A stretch of DNA of 64,000 nucleotides, from contig NC_085869.1 in assembly GCF_034702125.1 (NCBI RefSeq), positions 17,281,544 to 17,345,543 on the forward strand. The letters are read 5' to 3'. A program made the translations under genes and the position numbers. This document shows positions 41,570-54,350 of the stretch, one piece after another. Numbering within the stretch: position 1 is the stretch's first letter; the number at the start of each line of letters is the position of its first letter. The stretch comes from Engraulis encrasicolus. Taxonomy: Eukaryota; Chordata; Actinopteri; Clupeiformes; Engraulidae. The notes beneath the pieces were generated by a model. That model was not told the origin of the DNA. It saw only the letters and a program-made list of their open reading frames with translations, and did no database searches.

Positions 41570-43400
41570 CTCAGAATTCGCTTCTGGGTTGGCAGAACTT
41601 GGTGTCCAGGCTGATGAGGTTTGCTATACCAAATTATTCATGCACACATTTCAAAGTAAGTTTAAAAAAAAAAAAAAGATGTAACATGTCAGTATAGAGA
41701 ACAGTGGATAAACACTGCAAGGGGAAGGGTCAGCAATCTTCTGTGTACACCACACACGCAAAGAAATGCACAAGCAGGATCTTGGGTCCCTGCATGCGAG
41801 GGAAAAAAAACTGAATTTGAGAAACACAACGCTGTGATCCATCCAGCCACTGTTTGCACGCAGGCAGCCACTCCAAAGACCACCTACTTGTGGAGAGAGA
41901 AAAGTCCTGCCACAATGGAAAGTTGGTTTTAGCTGGCTCTTTTCAGCATGGAGCAGTGATCAGCATGCCAATTAAACTGGCCTCCATTTGGTTTAAAGCA
42001 CGACTGTGCTGAATTGCACTCCGTTCGTGGCACGCAGTTGTGTCATAAACAGTTTACTGTTCTACTATAATACATATTTTTCTACATTTGGCTTCTGCTG
42101 AATCCTTATTATTCTCAGTTGCTTGTATCTGTTCCAGTGTTTTATACTGTGGCACGTGAAGGGGATTGACGAGCAGTGCAACCACAACAATAACATCAGG
42201 ACAAAAAAGCTTTCTCTACGCCATGATTCACTTCTGACACATGCGTGTCCACTTTCTTCTTTATTATGTTATGTGTGAGAAATACTGGTGTTCACAAGTC
42301 CACAAAAGTAACACACGTATGTTTGATTTTCTGTCCGGCTACTTGTTTCTGTGTCTGTGTGAGTGTGGGTCTAATTAAAATGAGCTGTCCACATCTCCAT
42401 GGCTACGTCCTGGGTCTGCTCAAATATCCCCCTCGCAGGATCCAGCCTTCCCACCGGCACCACACCGCACTCCAAACTAAACCCTGGCCTGATTATACCC
42501 TAGCCTACCTACGTCTCTGGATCAATCCACATGTAGGCTACAATATAATGTATTTCCTACAGTACTATTCCAAAGCTCAAAGGAACATAACATATGGTAG
42601 CATAGCCTATATGAAACCAACCAAATGGATAGATTGAAAGATGTCAACTTAAACTGTATCAGATTAAGTATATTTGTAAGGTAGGTTATTGAATTATATC
42701 TGGGAAAGAAATAATTCAATATATAGGTCAGTTTATGATAACATTTCTGTTTCAGTTTCATTATATACAACATTTGGACGCCATTCATCCAAAAACATAA
42801 TGTCTGGCCCAACTGAAAGCAAGAAATAATCTATTCACAGCTTTGGAGTGTCTCCAAAAGGGGTTTAATGGCTGATGGTTGAACTTCTCCTAGTTTTGTG
42901 AGGGTCTGGTGGCTAGATATGATATCCTTGTTATTATTCTATAGTTATCAGGGGATGCTGTATTAGGTTATTACTTTGACATAGGCCTACTGTACTTCAG
43001 AATTGAAAATCAGTCAAATGTTGACCTAACAAAATCCCTTTCTCCTGGGATTTGCATAGGAAACTCTTTCAGTGTAGGACCAGCATTTTATAGAGTAGGC
43101 TATATACTGCTCTGACTAACATGCTGTGTGACCATGATCAAAAATTGCAACATTTGGTATTCAGATGTAGATATAGCCTAGGCTGCTTGAAAGGTGCGCA
43201 CTGCTGTAGTTGCTATGTCCATTCGACTTCTCTTTATGGGCCATTCAAAATTGTCCTGTTTTCTGACGTTATCTGCACCGGAAAACGTGTATTCTCACAG
43301 GATGCGCGCTTAGGCTTAAAGTATCCTGTGCTGATTGTCAATCACACTTTCGTTTCCCTAGCTTTAACACGGAGCGAGTGTCGAAAGTGCCCCATCCTAC
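41570..43400. other. no recognised feature (upstream of putative promoter)
   Basis: Non-coding DNA. An open frame at 43121-43471 shows no known domain and overlaps the putative promoter. Confidence 0.4.
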
Positions 43401-43415
43401 CGGGAGTAATACCCA

Positions 43416-43425
43416 GTGACGTCAC
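43416..43425. promoter_or_regulatory. perfect CRE palindrome
   Basis: GTGACGTCAC contains the full CREB/ATF site TGACGTCA. It lies about 160 bp before a candidate initiator ATG, a normal promoter position for CRE elements. A Sox-like core (CTTTGT) follows at about 43460. The link to a gene is inferred. Confidence 0.45.
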
Positions 43426-43469
43426 CCACCCATCTCCAAACGGGACAAGGCGCAACAACTTTGTGGTCT

Positions 43470-43585
43470 AGTAGTCTAGTGTCCGCTGTGCATCCCTGGA
43501 CTCATCATCACCGTACGCTGAGCGTGGATCACATTTTATACAACTTGTACACAACTTGGGAACGTTCCGGAGAGACGCGCAATGG
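43470..43585 (+). CDS. candidate first exon of a PLP/M6 (proteolipid) gene; 5' end approximate, ATG at 43582
   Basis: The sequence ...GCGCAATGG/GTAAGTG places an ATG plus one base immediately before a strong splice donor. A first exon coding for Met and the first base of a Gly codon is the known layout of PLP1 and occurs in the M6 relatives (GPM6A/GPM6B). Vertebrate GLRA2 and GPM6B, and GLRA4 and PLP1, are head-to-head neighbours, which matches the orientation here. The coding content is only four bases, so the identification rests on structure and position. No second exon (the Cys-rich first transmembrane segment) was seen before the window ends, which implies an intron of more than 20 kb. 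It could also be a chance ATG at a donor-like site. Confidence 0.35.
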
Positions 43586-46500
43586 GTAAGTGTGGTCAGC
43601 AATCATACTTTCCGATTAGCCGTTCTAAATTGTTTGTCAATTGTTTGTGCGTCTGCCTCTGTGATATTTTGGCGGAATTATTTACGAGACTCTGTATGTT
43701 TGGCCTGACATCTTTCACAAATGTCTGCAACTTTTCTGCAAAGTTTATTTTTATCTGACCCGGTTTCGTTTCGAAGCGCCATGACGAGTGTAAGACAACG
43801 CGATTAGAGCTAAATCTAAAGGGATTTACCTGCTACTGTCAGACGGCAACCCTGCTGCCTTCCTTACCCCAGTAGGCGTAAAGGTCAGTTCGTGGAGGAC
43901 TTGCGTGTGTGTAGGCTATGTTTGATGAAGTACTTCTTGCATTAACATTACGTTTGGACTATGTCATTTCGTTCATGCAGCCTTATGCTGGTGATTGGCT
44001 TGCTTTTTAAAAACACTTTATTTCCATTTGCTGGCGCACTGCTTGGCTTGATTGTCTTTAATAATAATAACAAACAAACAAACAAACAAACAAACAAACA
44101 AACAAAGCAACACATTTTGCAGAGTTACAGGCGGGTGTTTAAAAGGCAGACAATTTAATTTGAAACATGTTTCTTCAGTTGACTATTTAAACTCACTCAC
44201 AACCTCCTCACTTTGCTCTGAGTGTTGCAAGTGTACAAAAAATAAAAAATAAATTAAAAAAAGCCTCAGACGTATTGCGTGCATCTTGTGTGGTGAGTGA
44301 ATTGATGAGGTCCGTCCAGCCCAAGTCCAAGTGCTACCCATCTGTAGCCTATTCCCAGCCCTCGGATGCCCGTGAGGAACAAGGAGGCTGATGCCACGGG
44401 TGTTCATCATCACTTCTTGAATGTTCCCAGTAGACTTATGGGCTTTGAGGAACTCACAGCCTGGTAGCCAGATGGGACAGGCCAGGGTTCACATGGAAGG
44501 GAACCTCTGTCCCGACTCCCGCTCCCTCCACCTGGCCTGACACAACACACACTTGTTTTTTTCAGTGTTCAGCAGTACAGTGTATAGTAGATGTTTATTC
44601 CTGAGTTTTGAATCGTGCCGTTGTCCTATGATTGAATGTAGGCCTAATTGTGTGTTTCATGTGATATTGTGCTGTCTTCTGTATTGCGTCCAGTCGTTGG
44701 GGGTATTGCACTGAAGCATAGCCTACACTTTGTCTGTGGTGTTTAAAGTGTAAATGGTTGGTTGTAGCTGACATAGGGCTAGAATACGTTCAGTGTGCGA
44801 GTATGTCTCAGAGTATTCATCGGTCCTCTAGTGGTGGTCCCCACAGTGGTGCCATTGTGCTCTTCATATGCTCCTCAATTCTTCTTTGGGCAAGTTCAGT
44901 GGGCTTATGTAGTGCTGTGTTTAAGCAGTGAAGAGACACATAGAGTAGAGTCTGTGGTCAGAAAAATACATGTATGTATGTCTGTGTGGACCAATGTGTA
45001 ACGATGCACAGTTGTGTCTCAATTGATCACTATCTACTGCACACACCCAAAAAGAACCATTCAGTAAAATAAACAAATAACAAGATAACTTAATTTTCAT
45101 CTTCGGTTGCCTTTTGAGCTTGAATTTTTCATCTTTGCGATTACTATTACTAAGTGTGCGTGTTTTCATTCTGTTGAGTTACGATCCACTTGATGGTGGT
45201 ATTGTTGAAAGGCCTGAGCGTTAACCCAATAACCAATACAAGCATGTAGTTCGACGCCCTCCTTTTATGTTGGGTGGAAAATAGTGCCTCAGCATTCTGT
45301 TTTAAATTACGGCAGGGTTGTTGTGTGTGTGTGTGTGTGTGTGTCATGGGGTGGTGGATCCAAGTTTAGACAGGATGCCTTGTAGCAATTTGCGAATGCC
45401 GCATGCATGCATGCAAACTGTTGCTGCTGTTTAGCAATGACCCATAACAAGCCTTAATGGTCTTTGGCTGCATGAATTGATCGGTTCAATTGGCCCAGAT
45501 GTGGATGACCCATTTCCACCCAGCAACATGGATGGAAAATATGGGTTGACTGTGACTCACTATGAAGCCAGACCAAATCCAAATACATGTATATGTTTCT
45601 GAAGAATTAAGTGTGGCTTCAGTTTTGGATCTTTGCCCACTCACTCAGTAAGCATCAGGGATTTCTGTAAGCATCACTGAGCTCTGTCCTGCCCCGTCCT
45701 TCCCCTGGCTTCCCTGCCATAAATTATACTACACGGAGATGTGGTTTGTGACAATGAATTACAGACTCCAATACCACAACTCGCATTATACATGTTTCAT
45801 TTAACAAGCTTGTTAAATCTCTTGTCAACCCAGAAACTGTGTTTGATTGTTGAAAAGTCCTTGGTTCACTCCTTCCAAAAATACTCTTTTTGGGTTTAGG
45901 CATAGCAGGAACAATTACAAGCGTGTCAGTTTCCCTCTTAGAGATGCAATTGAATCATATACCAGTAGAGGTTTTAGGGCTGTCTTGTGACTATAAGAGT
46001 TGAGGTAATCAAATTCAGAAAATTAAGGGCAGAACTGTGAATAGTTGTGCTATGCTGACTTAAACCCAGACCTTGACAACTGGAAAAGGGGAAATTGTTT
46101 TTCCTGATGGAAACCCTGGAACTCTTCATCTCAAAATACCTTTCTCCATGTTTACAGTCCGTTTTCAGGTTTTTGTTTCTCTCTCACACAGCATTCATCT
46201 GTTTCTGGAAGGTATTGTTCATCCCTGTCTCCAATCACTGAAAAGTTTATCACTGTTGTAGGCCATGGAAAAAAGTCATGGAAATATTTTTCATTTGGAA
46301 ACATTGAGAGCAGATGATCTGGTTCACAAATCCAAATGATTTGTAAGTCTAAAAGGTCAAACAACTAGGAACTGTTTGTATTATTTCATTAGCCAATCTG
46401 CATGTTAGAGTAGATCTGCCAAAGCTTGTCTCGGGAATGTTTTCCCTTTTGTGCACCGCTGCTCAGACTAACGATGGTGTTCATGTTGGTTGACTGACAT

Positions 46501-46680
46501 TTGTCATTTGAGTTATCTGGATTTTCATGTTAAATCAATCAATCCCCAATCACCTAATCAAGTGTTGCACAACAAGAATAAACAGCGCAAGTAAGGCAGC
46601 ACATGTTTTTGTTCCAGTGAGTATACATTGTGTCAAAGTGTTTGTTTTCAAAGTCAGAAGTCCACACTCTGCACACTTAA
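43586..46680. other. non-coding, with short simple repeats
   Basis: Contains (CAAA)n at 44071-44106 and (GT)n at 45320-45343. Possible intron of the gene starting at 43.5 kb. No exon recognised. Confidence 0.4.
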
Positions 46681-46681
46681 C

Positions 46682-46749
46682 ATCCTTTTTGTTGTCTTTT
46701 ATTATTTCATGGCTGGAGCCATGAAATAATAAAAGACAACAAAAAGGAT
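46682..46749. repeat. perfect 33-bp-arm palindrome
   Basis: ATCCTTTTTGTTGTCTTTTA TTATTTCATGGCT is followed, after two bases GG, by its exact complement. Confidence 0.97.
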
Positions 46750-48030
46750 TTCACTTTGAAGACTACAGTTGGCCTTCGTCCTGCACCTTTTCCTGTGATG
46801 TGCACAATCCTCTCCTTCAACATTGTGTCACTTCAGGCCTTCAGCAGAGAAAGGAAAGATCCTGAGGGGAAATACAACCGTGAGGAGGACTGTGTCCTTG
46901 ATGCACACACTTTGTAAAAACACTTCATGAGATAATGACTCTACAGAAACTGGTGATATGAGCAAAAGGTCATTGTCCCAAGAGCAGATGTTGGGCAAGG
47001 ATCAATGGCCCGCTAAGACTTAACTACTTCTCTATACTTGTATTTATGTATATATTCATACACACACACACACACACACCATCTGGTGTTTCAAATCGCA
47101 CACGAATTGTTAGCTTACCGACATTTGTCTAATTTTAGGATGCGGTCAGTAAGTTTCATGTATTGCTTTTAGAACCAGGGCATTCCTACTTCTGTGTTCT
47201 CTTCAAAAGCAGAAGCAGGAGGTCTGAATGGAGCCGGCCCAGTCACACGGCATCTGATCCCTGTTGGGGATGCCAGTTGAATATAGACCGCTTTAGGCAC
47301 CCTCTTGTCCATTCTCTCTGTCTGTCTCTTCCCACACTTCACAAGTCCTCTTCAGCTCCTTCACAGCTTGGTTGTCGGTATACATCTGCCTCTCTCTCTC
47401 TCTTTTCTCTCATACTTCTTCACACCTTTTCTGTATTCTTCTTCAATGTCTATCTCCCAGTGAACTGGCACGGTGGCAACTTTTACTGGGGAGTCTGTTG
47501 TGAAGCAGCAGCCTCTTGGTTATTTTGTCGAGCTTAATAAGTGCCTGCACTGACAAAGAGGGACATTGTTAATTGTGATATGAAATTATTGGAATGGGAG
47601 TTCCTTTTTAGTGGGAATGTCTGCTCAAGCATGGCCAATTCCCCTCACTTTCATTAAAAGGGCCATTGAGAGGCCCATGGTTGGGGAGCCTACGGGTGGG
47701 GTGGGGGCTGATGGGCCCAATGGCAGGGGGACAAGCGAGGGGCTGGCAGAGGAATGGGCAATGGCTGGCAGGGTTTTAGGGTGGGGGTGGGGGTGTAGCC
47801 TGCCTGTTTACTAGAGGGCACCCTTGTTAGGCTGTAACTGTCTATCACATTGCTTGATGAAGGGACGTAGACGGAAAGCGGAGCAATGAATGGTAGCACC
47901 TCTGAACATGCCCTTGCTAATAAATGATGTAGACTTTGTGTTACACACACCTTTGTGTTACTCTACACATTGTCAGCTTCGAAATGCAACAGGCTACATA
48001 GATCCTCATAGGTCCTCACCAAGCATACAA
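46750..48030. other. no recognised feature except (AC)n
   Basis: (AC)n lies at 47059-47079. G-rich stretch at 47690-47800. No exon recognised. Confidence 0.45.
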
Positions 48031-48044
48031 ACTGTGCATGGCAT

Positions 48045-48180
48045 TTTTACCACCGCCAAGGAGGTTATGTTTTCGGTCGCGTTGGTTTGTCTGTCTGTCT
48101 GTTTGTTTTGTCTATCTGTCTGTTTGTCTGTTTGTTTGTTTGTCTGTCTGCAGGGTAACTCAAAAAGTTATGAACAGCAC
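48045..48180 (+). repeat. dispersed-repeat fragment with GTCTGTTTGT array
   Basis: ACCGCCAAGGAGGTTATGTT TTCGGTCGCGTTGG followed by TCTGTCTGTTTG repeats and CAAAAAGTTATGAACAG. I recognise this as a widespread repeat type but cannot name its class or ends. Confidence 0.5.
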
Positions 48181-48364
48181 ATGGCCTGTAATTGACCGTC
48201 AAGTGTGATGCTGTGGAGCAGTGATGTTGTGCAGAGCCAGCTAAGATGGCAATGCGCATCCACATGCTTTACTCTTTCCCTCCAAGAATATCCTATACCC
48301 TTCCATGGTATGGAATGGGTGCTGACATGATTATTTTTGTAAATGTAGTAGCATGCACATTATG

Positions 48365-48482
48365 CAAGGGGGGGAGGCATACATGCAATTTCGTTGTGTG
48401 CAGTGTGCAGTGATCACTTGTGTGCTGTGGAGTGCTGTGTCACAATGACAATGGGAGTTGGAGTTTCCCAATGGGCTTTATG
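48365..48482 (+). mobile_element. 5'-truncated SINE tail
   Basis: ACATGCAATTTCGTTGTGTG to GAGTTTCCCAATGGGCTTT matches the 3' half of the SINE at 22424-22735, lacking the tRNA head. Confidence 0.85.
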
Positions 48483-49255
48483 GGGGGAAGGTTAAGCTGG
48501 TCAGTTTACAGTCTTCTCATGGTATTCCGTATTATTTACATACAGCATCCTGTTTTAAGCACAGGGATGGTACTGTTATTATCATTATACTAGTCATTAG
48601 TGACTTTCCTTTGAGGTCATACGCTTAGTCATGTCAATACCCAATCCATATATTTTGTCCCTATTGGGAAATAGCCAATCCAAACAACTCATCTTGCATT
48701 CCTATATAAATGGTGTCAGTCTCAATTTGATCGTTCAAGAAATTTGAAAATTGAAAAAAAAGCTGTTTCATCGACATACTGTTGTCTTCAGAGGACTGAA
48801 GTATATTTAAGTTGATTGAGCCATATTATGTTATATACACATAAGACTGTAGGCACTATATTTGAGTGAGTTTGTTTTGTTTTGCTTTGTTTTTGTGTCT
48901 GTTTTCGTGAGCAAATGGAACAGGCCACTTAACAGTCCACAAATGGATATGTGTTGTCACTAAGCACAATTCTATACTCTATGAAACTGTATAGTAATGT
49001 AGGCTACATCAATGAGCAGCACACATTTTGTCCATCAGACTGAAAGTCCATTTACTGCTTCACACTTGTTCTGGATGAAAAGTGGAGAGCCGTCATCGAC
49101 GAGTAAAATCAATCTTGCTTCCTAGATTGACCCTATTATATCTACGAAACAAGGTCGTGGGATGTTGACAGACATAACAGCTCATCCATTATCATCCTCA
49201 TGAGTGATACACTGGATGGACGTCATGAGCTTGCATTGTTTTCCAGGGGCCATGC
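48483..49255. other. no recognised feature
   Basis: AT-rich non-coding DNA between the SINE fragment and the 49.3-kb MITE. Confidence 0.45.
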
Positions 49256-49267
49256 AGCGTTTATGAG

Positions 49268-49516
49268 CAAGGATGGATTACTGCAGGGAACTACCGGGCC
49301 CAGGCCCAGGGGCCCAAGAGTTCAGAGGGCCCTGAAGCTAAATCCTCTAAATTTCCATTCTCATGTTGTGTAAAATCACACTTTTAGCAACTCTATTTTC
49401 ACATATTTTCAGGGGGAAAACACCTGAATGCCAAACGATATAGGGTCTCTAACATCTGGAGGGGGCCCTTTCTTGCTGTCTGGCCCAGGGGGCCATGGAG
49501 TCATGATCCGTCCCTG
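49268..49516. mobile_element. hAT-type MITE
   Basis: CAAGGATGGATTACTGC and GTCATGATCCGTCCCTG are the ends; perfect 8-bp duplication TTTATGAG (49260-49267, 49517-49524). Confidence 0.92.
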
Positions 49517-49689
49517 TTTATGAGAACTCAACTGGACGTGGCACAGAGATGGGAAACGTGTCCATGGTCATGTTTTGTTTTTGTTTTTTTTGTTTTTTTT
49601 CTCAGAAAGTGCTCTCAACTCCCAACTGTTTTTCACAAGGTCTTCGGGTTTGAGCGAACAGCAAAGTTCATATTTAGTAGAAAAGCCGC

Positions 49690-49785
49690 ACTCTCGGGTG
49701 TAATTCTAGTATTTTATTCTAGTGGGTTAGCATGACAGACAGACATTTCGGCCTAGGCCTTCTTCAGCGTCAGGCGCTGGCCGTG
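49690..49785. repeat. dispersed-repeat fragment
   Basis: GGTGTAATTCTAGTATTTTA TTCTAGTGGG...CATTTCGGCCTAGGCCTTCT matches a repeat type common in fish; ends not resolved. Confidence 0.35.
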
Positions 49786-49894
49786 TCCATGGCCATGTCC
49801 AAATGACTGTAGCTCATCAGCTGGGGGGGATGAGGAAGTGGAGGACCATTTCTGAGGCTTCGCTTGGCTTCACTTGGTCTCTGTGGCTTTTTAA

Positions 49895-50061
49895 CCCCTT
49901 AAGACACGGCATTATAAATTAGCTGTTACCAGCATGGCAATGACCAAGTCGTAATGTATTACTAAAGGCCCCTTGCACTGTGATAGTAGTGTAGTACTAT
50001 AGTAGTTAACTTTCAATGTCTATTACAGCGTGCCTCAGGAGGTACGGCGTGCATTAAGGGG
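49895..50061 (-). mobile_element. MITE family D, copy 4 (best termini)
   Basis: Runs from CCCCTTAAGACACGGC to GGTACGGCGTGCATTAAGGGG; reverse orientation relative to copies 1, 2 and 5. Confidence 0.82.
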
Positions 50062-51128
50062 CTACACCACACCCATGAAGTCAATTGATCTGCACAGTTG
50101 AAAAACAAGAAAATATCCTATTAATGTCAAGAAAAGTGTTATTATTAGTAATAAGAAATGTTATTCTCTTATTGCTATAAACATTACTCATTTTATTTTC
50201 ACGTGGAATCTATGAACAGATTGCTCCAATTTTGTACCAGTTTGATGCCTGCATAGCTCATTCTCTGTGCCATATTAAACCAGCAGACTCTCACTAGTTT
50301 CCATGCCTGATTTGCTTTGCTCTGAACTAATTCCTCTCCAATTGCATTACTGAGGGCTTTGTTTTGGAGCAGAAAATGACTGAACAGTGAGACATCTTTA
50401 AAGGGATTGAAGAGGGAGAAGATATGTGTTTATGTATAGGACTGCACGTCATGTGTCATTGTGTAAATGTATGCTATTATGATTAGGCTGCCTCTGTACT
50501 GGGAGAGTGTAGGCTCAAAGTTGCTTTAAAAGAAATCAGTAGGACGCGGCTCTTGGCAACGTGCCCGTGGAACACATTCAGCACTTCACAGATAGCCCTT
50601 TGTGCCCAGTTCATCTGTAGCCACTGCCGCCGTGTTGCTACTGCTGCCTCTTCTGCTGAGGGGGAAGACAAAAGCAGACGAGTATCCCCAGCGAGACACT
50701 GAAAGAGCATTAACTTGCTGAATAAATGCTTAACTCTTTGAGGGGCTGTTAGGTTTTTGAACTTCGAGATTTTTTTGCATTAAAGACTCATTTGTACATG
50801 TTCCTTGTCTTAAGATAGCAAGGAAACGTTTTTCAGATGCATGCATGCATCTACACAAACACATGACTGTTGTTACTCGAGACACCAAAACATCATAAAC
50901 CTTGAGAGGATTCAAACATCCGCCAGATGTGTCATTTTAACACACACGCGGCCCCTTAAAATGCCTTCACTAATCTTCCCTCTGCTGTGGAGATCTTTCA
51001 GCGGTTTGTGCCCGTCTGGGGAATTCTTCACGGCACGGTTCGTGATTCATCTTCGCGAGGCTGTTGGTTCAGGTCATGGTGATTCAAATGCATGTGACTG
51101 TGGAATTTGTTTTCCTAGGCTATTGATC
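50062..51128. other. no recognised feature
   Basis: Non-coding DNA with a short GCATGCATGCAT run near 50840. Confidence 0.45.
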
Positions 51129-51136
51129 ATCATGGT

Positions 51137-51292
51137 CAGGGCCGCTGGCAGCTTTGGCCGGGCCCAAGACAAAGTCCTCTGAATGGGCCCCTCATCCCAG
51201 TAGATATACTCTAATGAGGACCCAATTCTGGCGCCCTCTCCCTGGGCCCGGGACAACTGTCCCCTTTATCCCCCCCTCTGTCGGCACCCCTG
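51137..51292 (+). mobile_element. MITE family E, copy 2
   Basis: CAGGGCCGCTGGCAGCTTTG to TGTCGGCACCCCTG, 156 bp, perfect 8-bp duplication ATCATGGT (51129-51136, 51293-51300). Confidence 0.95.
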
Positions 51293-51300
51293 ATCATGGT

Positions 51301-53300
51301 CACAATGCTCTCCTCTGATTGGACAAACTTTTGCACTTTTTTTGTTGTATTTTGTGGTAATTCTCACTTAAAAAATGTCTCTTGTGCTAGTTTGTCAACC
51401 TTGGAGACGTGCATGGCAGCATAACAGGCATAAAAGTGAATGAGGCCAACAGATGAGGATTTCTGGCATAGCTGAGCTTCTCCATGGATGAAGTGACAGC
51501 TGCAGGAAACCCAATAGTCAGTGTGTCGGGGGAGAAAATGTGCAACTCCGACTTCTTGGGAATGGACGGAGATTGCTGGGTGAAAAACAAAAAAAAAGAC
51601 CAGATTTCCCATCACTCTCAGGAGTATGGGGTATGTGATCACTTAATCCTTCTGTGTTGGTCATTTAAATGAGAGATTGTGGGAAAATGGGGGTTCTTGG
51701 TAAACTTGCCAAAGACCATTACATTGCCTTCATGAGTCATCCAGTTGCCTCTCTCACCACTCTGGACATTTTTTCAAGTTCATCTGTTACCTTCTATACA
51801 GCTACAGTATGTTTACAGTAGTACAGGCCATATGTTGTGGTTGAAGCCACACTTGTTAGTTAGCTATTTCAAGTATGGCGGGCCCTCAACAGACTTATGA
51901 GGCCTCGACCCGAGAACTGCTGGAATTTGTGATGTGGAAACCCTAACAACAATACAGAATTTACATCAAGGAAAGCAACAGTGTCAGAAACCCCATTTAG
52001 CCATGACTGTATTTACGCGTACTGTAGCCACTCAGTGCAGATGGGGTTGCCGGCGGGCCTATTCACTATTTGCTGAAAAAACTCAACTACATCATAACAA
52101 CATTGCTACGACAATGCAGAGTGTCTTAAGTAACAGGTTAAGTCATAGCTGTTACAATTTTGGTGACAGTAGGGTTATAACATAGGCTCTGCGCAAAAGA
52201 GGTTAATATATGTTACTCTAGATACTACTGTACTACTGTACATCTCATAAACCGTTATAACAATTGATCTATAACTGATCTATTGTCAATTAAAATAAAT
52301 GACTGGTCAAAACTAGTTGCAAAGCCACAGCTGACACCAAATTACATTCGAGTTAGAGCAACATGGACCTGATGTGTTATGTTAGCCAGTTGAGAGGCAG
52401 TCGAGAGCTCTGCAACACCATGCTATAGCCTATGTCTCATGGTTCGCCCTGCATGGTCAAGCCAGAGAGTGATTCAGTCTTTCCCTCTACTGTTCTTCAT
52501 TAGCGGATTCAAATTTTGTGGTCAAGCCCAAACTATTTTCTCCATTCCTGAAAAACACCAGAATAGTAGTTTTGCTCTTTTAAAGAGGAAGCAGCCGGGA
52601 AAAAAAATCTTCTTTGCATATACTGTATTGCGTTCTGATTTTGGAAATGGGAAAATATTCACAACCCCAACAACGTAAAGGTCAAAAGCACACAGAATGC
52701 TCATCTTCAGTCATTTGCCATTTCAGCGCTCAGAAACCCGAGCACATTGCATGGAAGATTAGCATTAGTCCCTAATACAACGTGAGGGATGGTGATCTAT
52801 CTTAATGGGAATAACCATAGCTGCAGGCTACATTACAGCGATCAGTGTCAGGGCCAAAAAATCAAGATAAATTTAGGGCAGGGCTCAGAGCGGACTGTCT
52901 GACTCTTGCACATTTGGAAGAAATAAGATTGGACAGAAACTTAGAATAGCCTTGATTTCTATTAGGAGCACGGTTGTGCTCTCGCTTACAAGATCATCCT
53001 TCATGACTTCACACTTTAAAGTTCTTGTTAACTACACTGCTACGTGGTAGGCGTGTTTACCTTTGGCTCATTGTGATGTGAGTAGAAAGCCAAGTTCAAA
53101 TGGGACCCTTCCCTCAAATCGCCATGCATCATCTTTGAGATATGGAATGTGTGCCACTGATGACTGGGGGGGGCGNGGGGCGAGTGGGGGAGACTGGCCG
53201 TAGTAGTCGGTCGGCCCCTCCGTTGCCATGGCGCCGAGGATGCATTGTCACTTCTCTTTTGTGTGCAGAGCCCACAGAGTTCTCTCAGCATGCTAAAGGA
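51301..53300. other. no recognised feature
   Basis: Non-coding DNA. One unresolved base (n) at 53176 within a G run. Confidence 0.45.
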
Positions 53301-53303
53301 GAC

Positions 53304-53342
53304 GTGGTGGTGGTGGTGGTGGTGGTGGTGGTGGTGGTGGTG
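53304..53342. repeat. (GTG)n array
   Basis: About thirteen GTG/TGG units, followed by a shorter one at 53358-53371. Confidence 0.95.
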
Positions 53343-53791
53343 GGACAGACTGCTGCTGTGGTGGTGGTGGTGTTGGGTTGGAGGTGAAAGACAGACGGCC
53401 TAGGGTAGACTACAAAACTTTTTTTGGGGGTGGGCTAGGGTGTGGGGGGTAGGGGGATGGGTCAGGGGTGAGAGTTTGGCAGCACTGGTGGAGTCGGGAA
53501 CACAAAGGAGCTGCTGAGGCATCAGCTGAAAGAGAGAAGAGAAGAGAGGTCGCACACTGCAGCTGGAGCCGGCCGTGTGAACCTGTGGTCATGGGAAAGC
53601 TACAGGGCCTACACGGCCCACTGGATGCTGCTGCCAGCCAGAGTCAGGATGCCTTTTGTGTCTCTGCTAGTCTCGGCCCACTAAGCTGGACACTCTCACT
53701 TACACTTGTGTGTGGCAGAGCAGAGGGTTAAGGGTTAGGGATCAGGAGAAGGAGATTTGATTGGACCTCACTCCAGCAGCAGTATGTAGAA

Positions 53792-54003
53792 TAGTGTTTC
53801 TCAACGGGGGTGTTGGGGAGCCCTAGGGGGGCATTGAGAAGGCAACAGTTGAGAGGGGGGAGTTGGTGCTTAGTTGCCATTGGGGGCATTAGTCCAGTCA
53901 TATTTTTTAATATTTGGTAGGCTTGAGATAAAGTCAAGGGGGCGTTTGGAGGCTTATGATGAAGTCCAAGGGGCATTTGTTCAAAAAAGGTTGAGAACTA
54001 CTG
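53792..54003. mobile_element. hAT-type MITE
   Basis: TAGTGTTTCTCAACGGGGG and GGTTGAGAACTACTG ends; flanks ATGTAGAA and ACGTAGAA match 7 of 8. The interior repeats GGGGGCATT. Confidence 0.85.
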
Positions 54004-54227
54004 ACGTAGAAGAAAGCATGCAGAGTCAGACAGATGTTCATGTTTAGATCACCTCCCATCTCAGAAGACTTCTGTCCTTAGAGTAAAGGCAGCTGGGTAG
54101 CAGACATTGTAGTAAAGGTCATTATGACTTGATTGTTTTGGATTTAGTTCATTTATTTCAGTTAAAGTTGACCGGTGACCGGAAATGAAACAAAAAACTT
54201 CCCCTCCTCATATTCACCTCCTCCATT

Positions 54228-54350
54228 ACATTGCATTTGGCAGACGATTTTTAACCAAAGCGACTTACAATCGAGGACATAATCATAGCCAACATCACTA
54301 GCAGATACAAAGTGCACAGGAAATATACAGAACAACAAGTGCAGATGCTA
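54228..54350 (+). mobile_element. fragment of a common fish dispersed repeat
   Basis: ACATTGCATTTGGCAGACGA TTTTTAACCAAAGCGACTTACA resembles the conserved block found in many teleost interspersed repeats. Class and ends are not resolved. Confidence 0.5.

Noticed and set aside
43121..43471. 116-codon plus-strand open frame before the putative PLP/M6 exon
   Set aside because: No recognisable domain or signal, and it overlaps the CRE-containing promoter-like region.
53161..53185. assembly gap suspicion at the n
   Set aside because: Only a single ambiguous base within a G run; no sequence discontinuity is visible.
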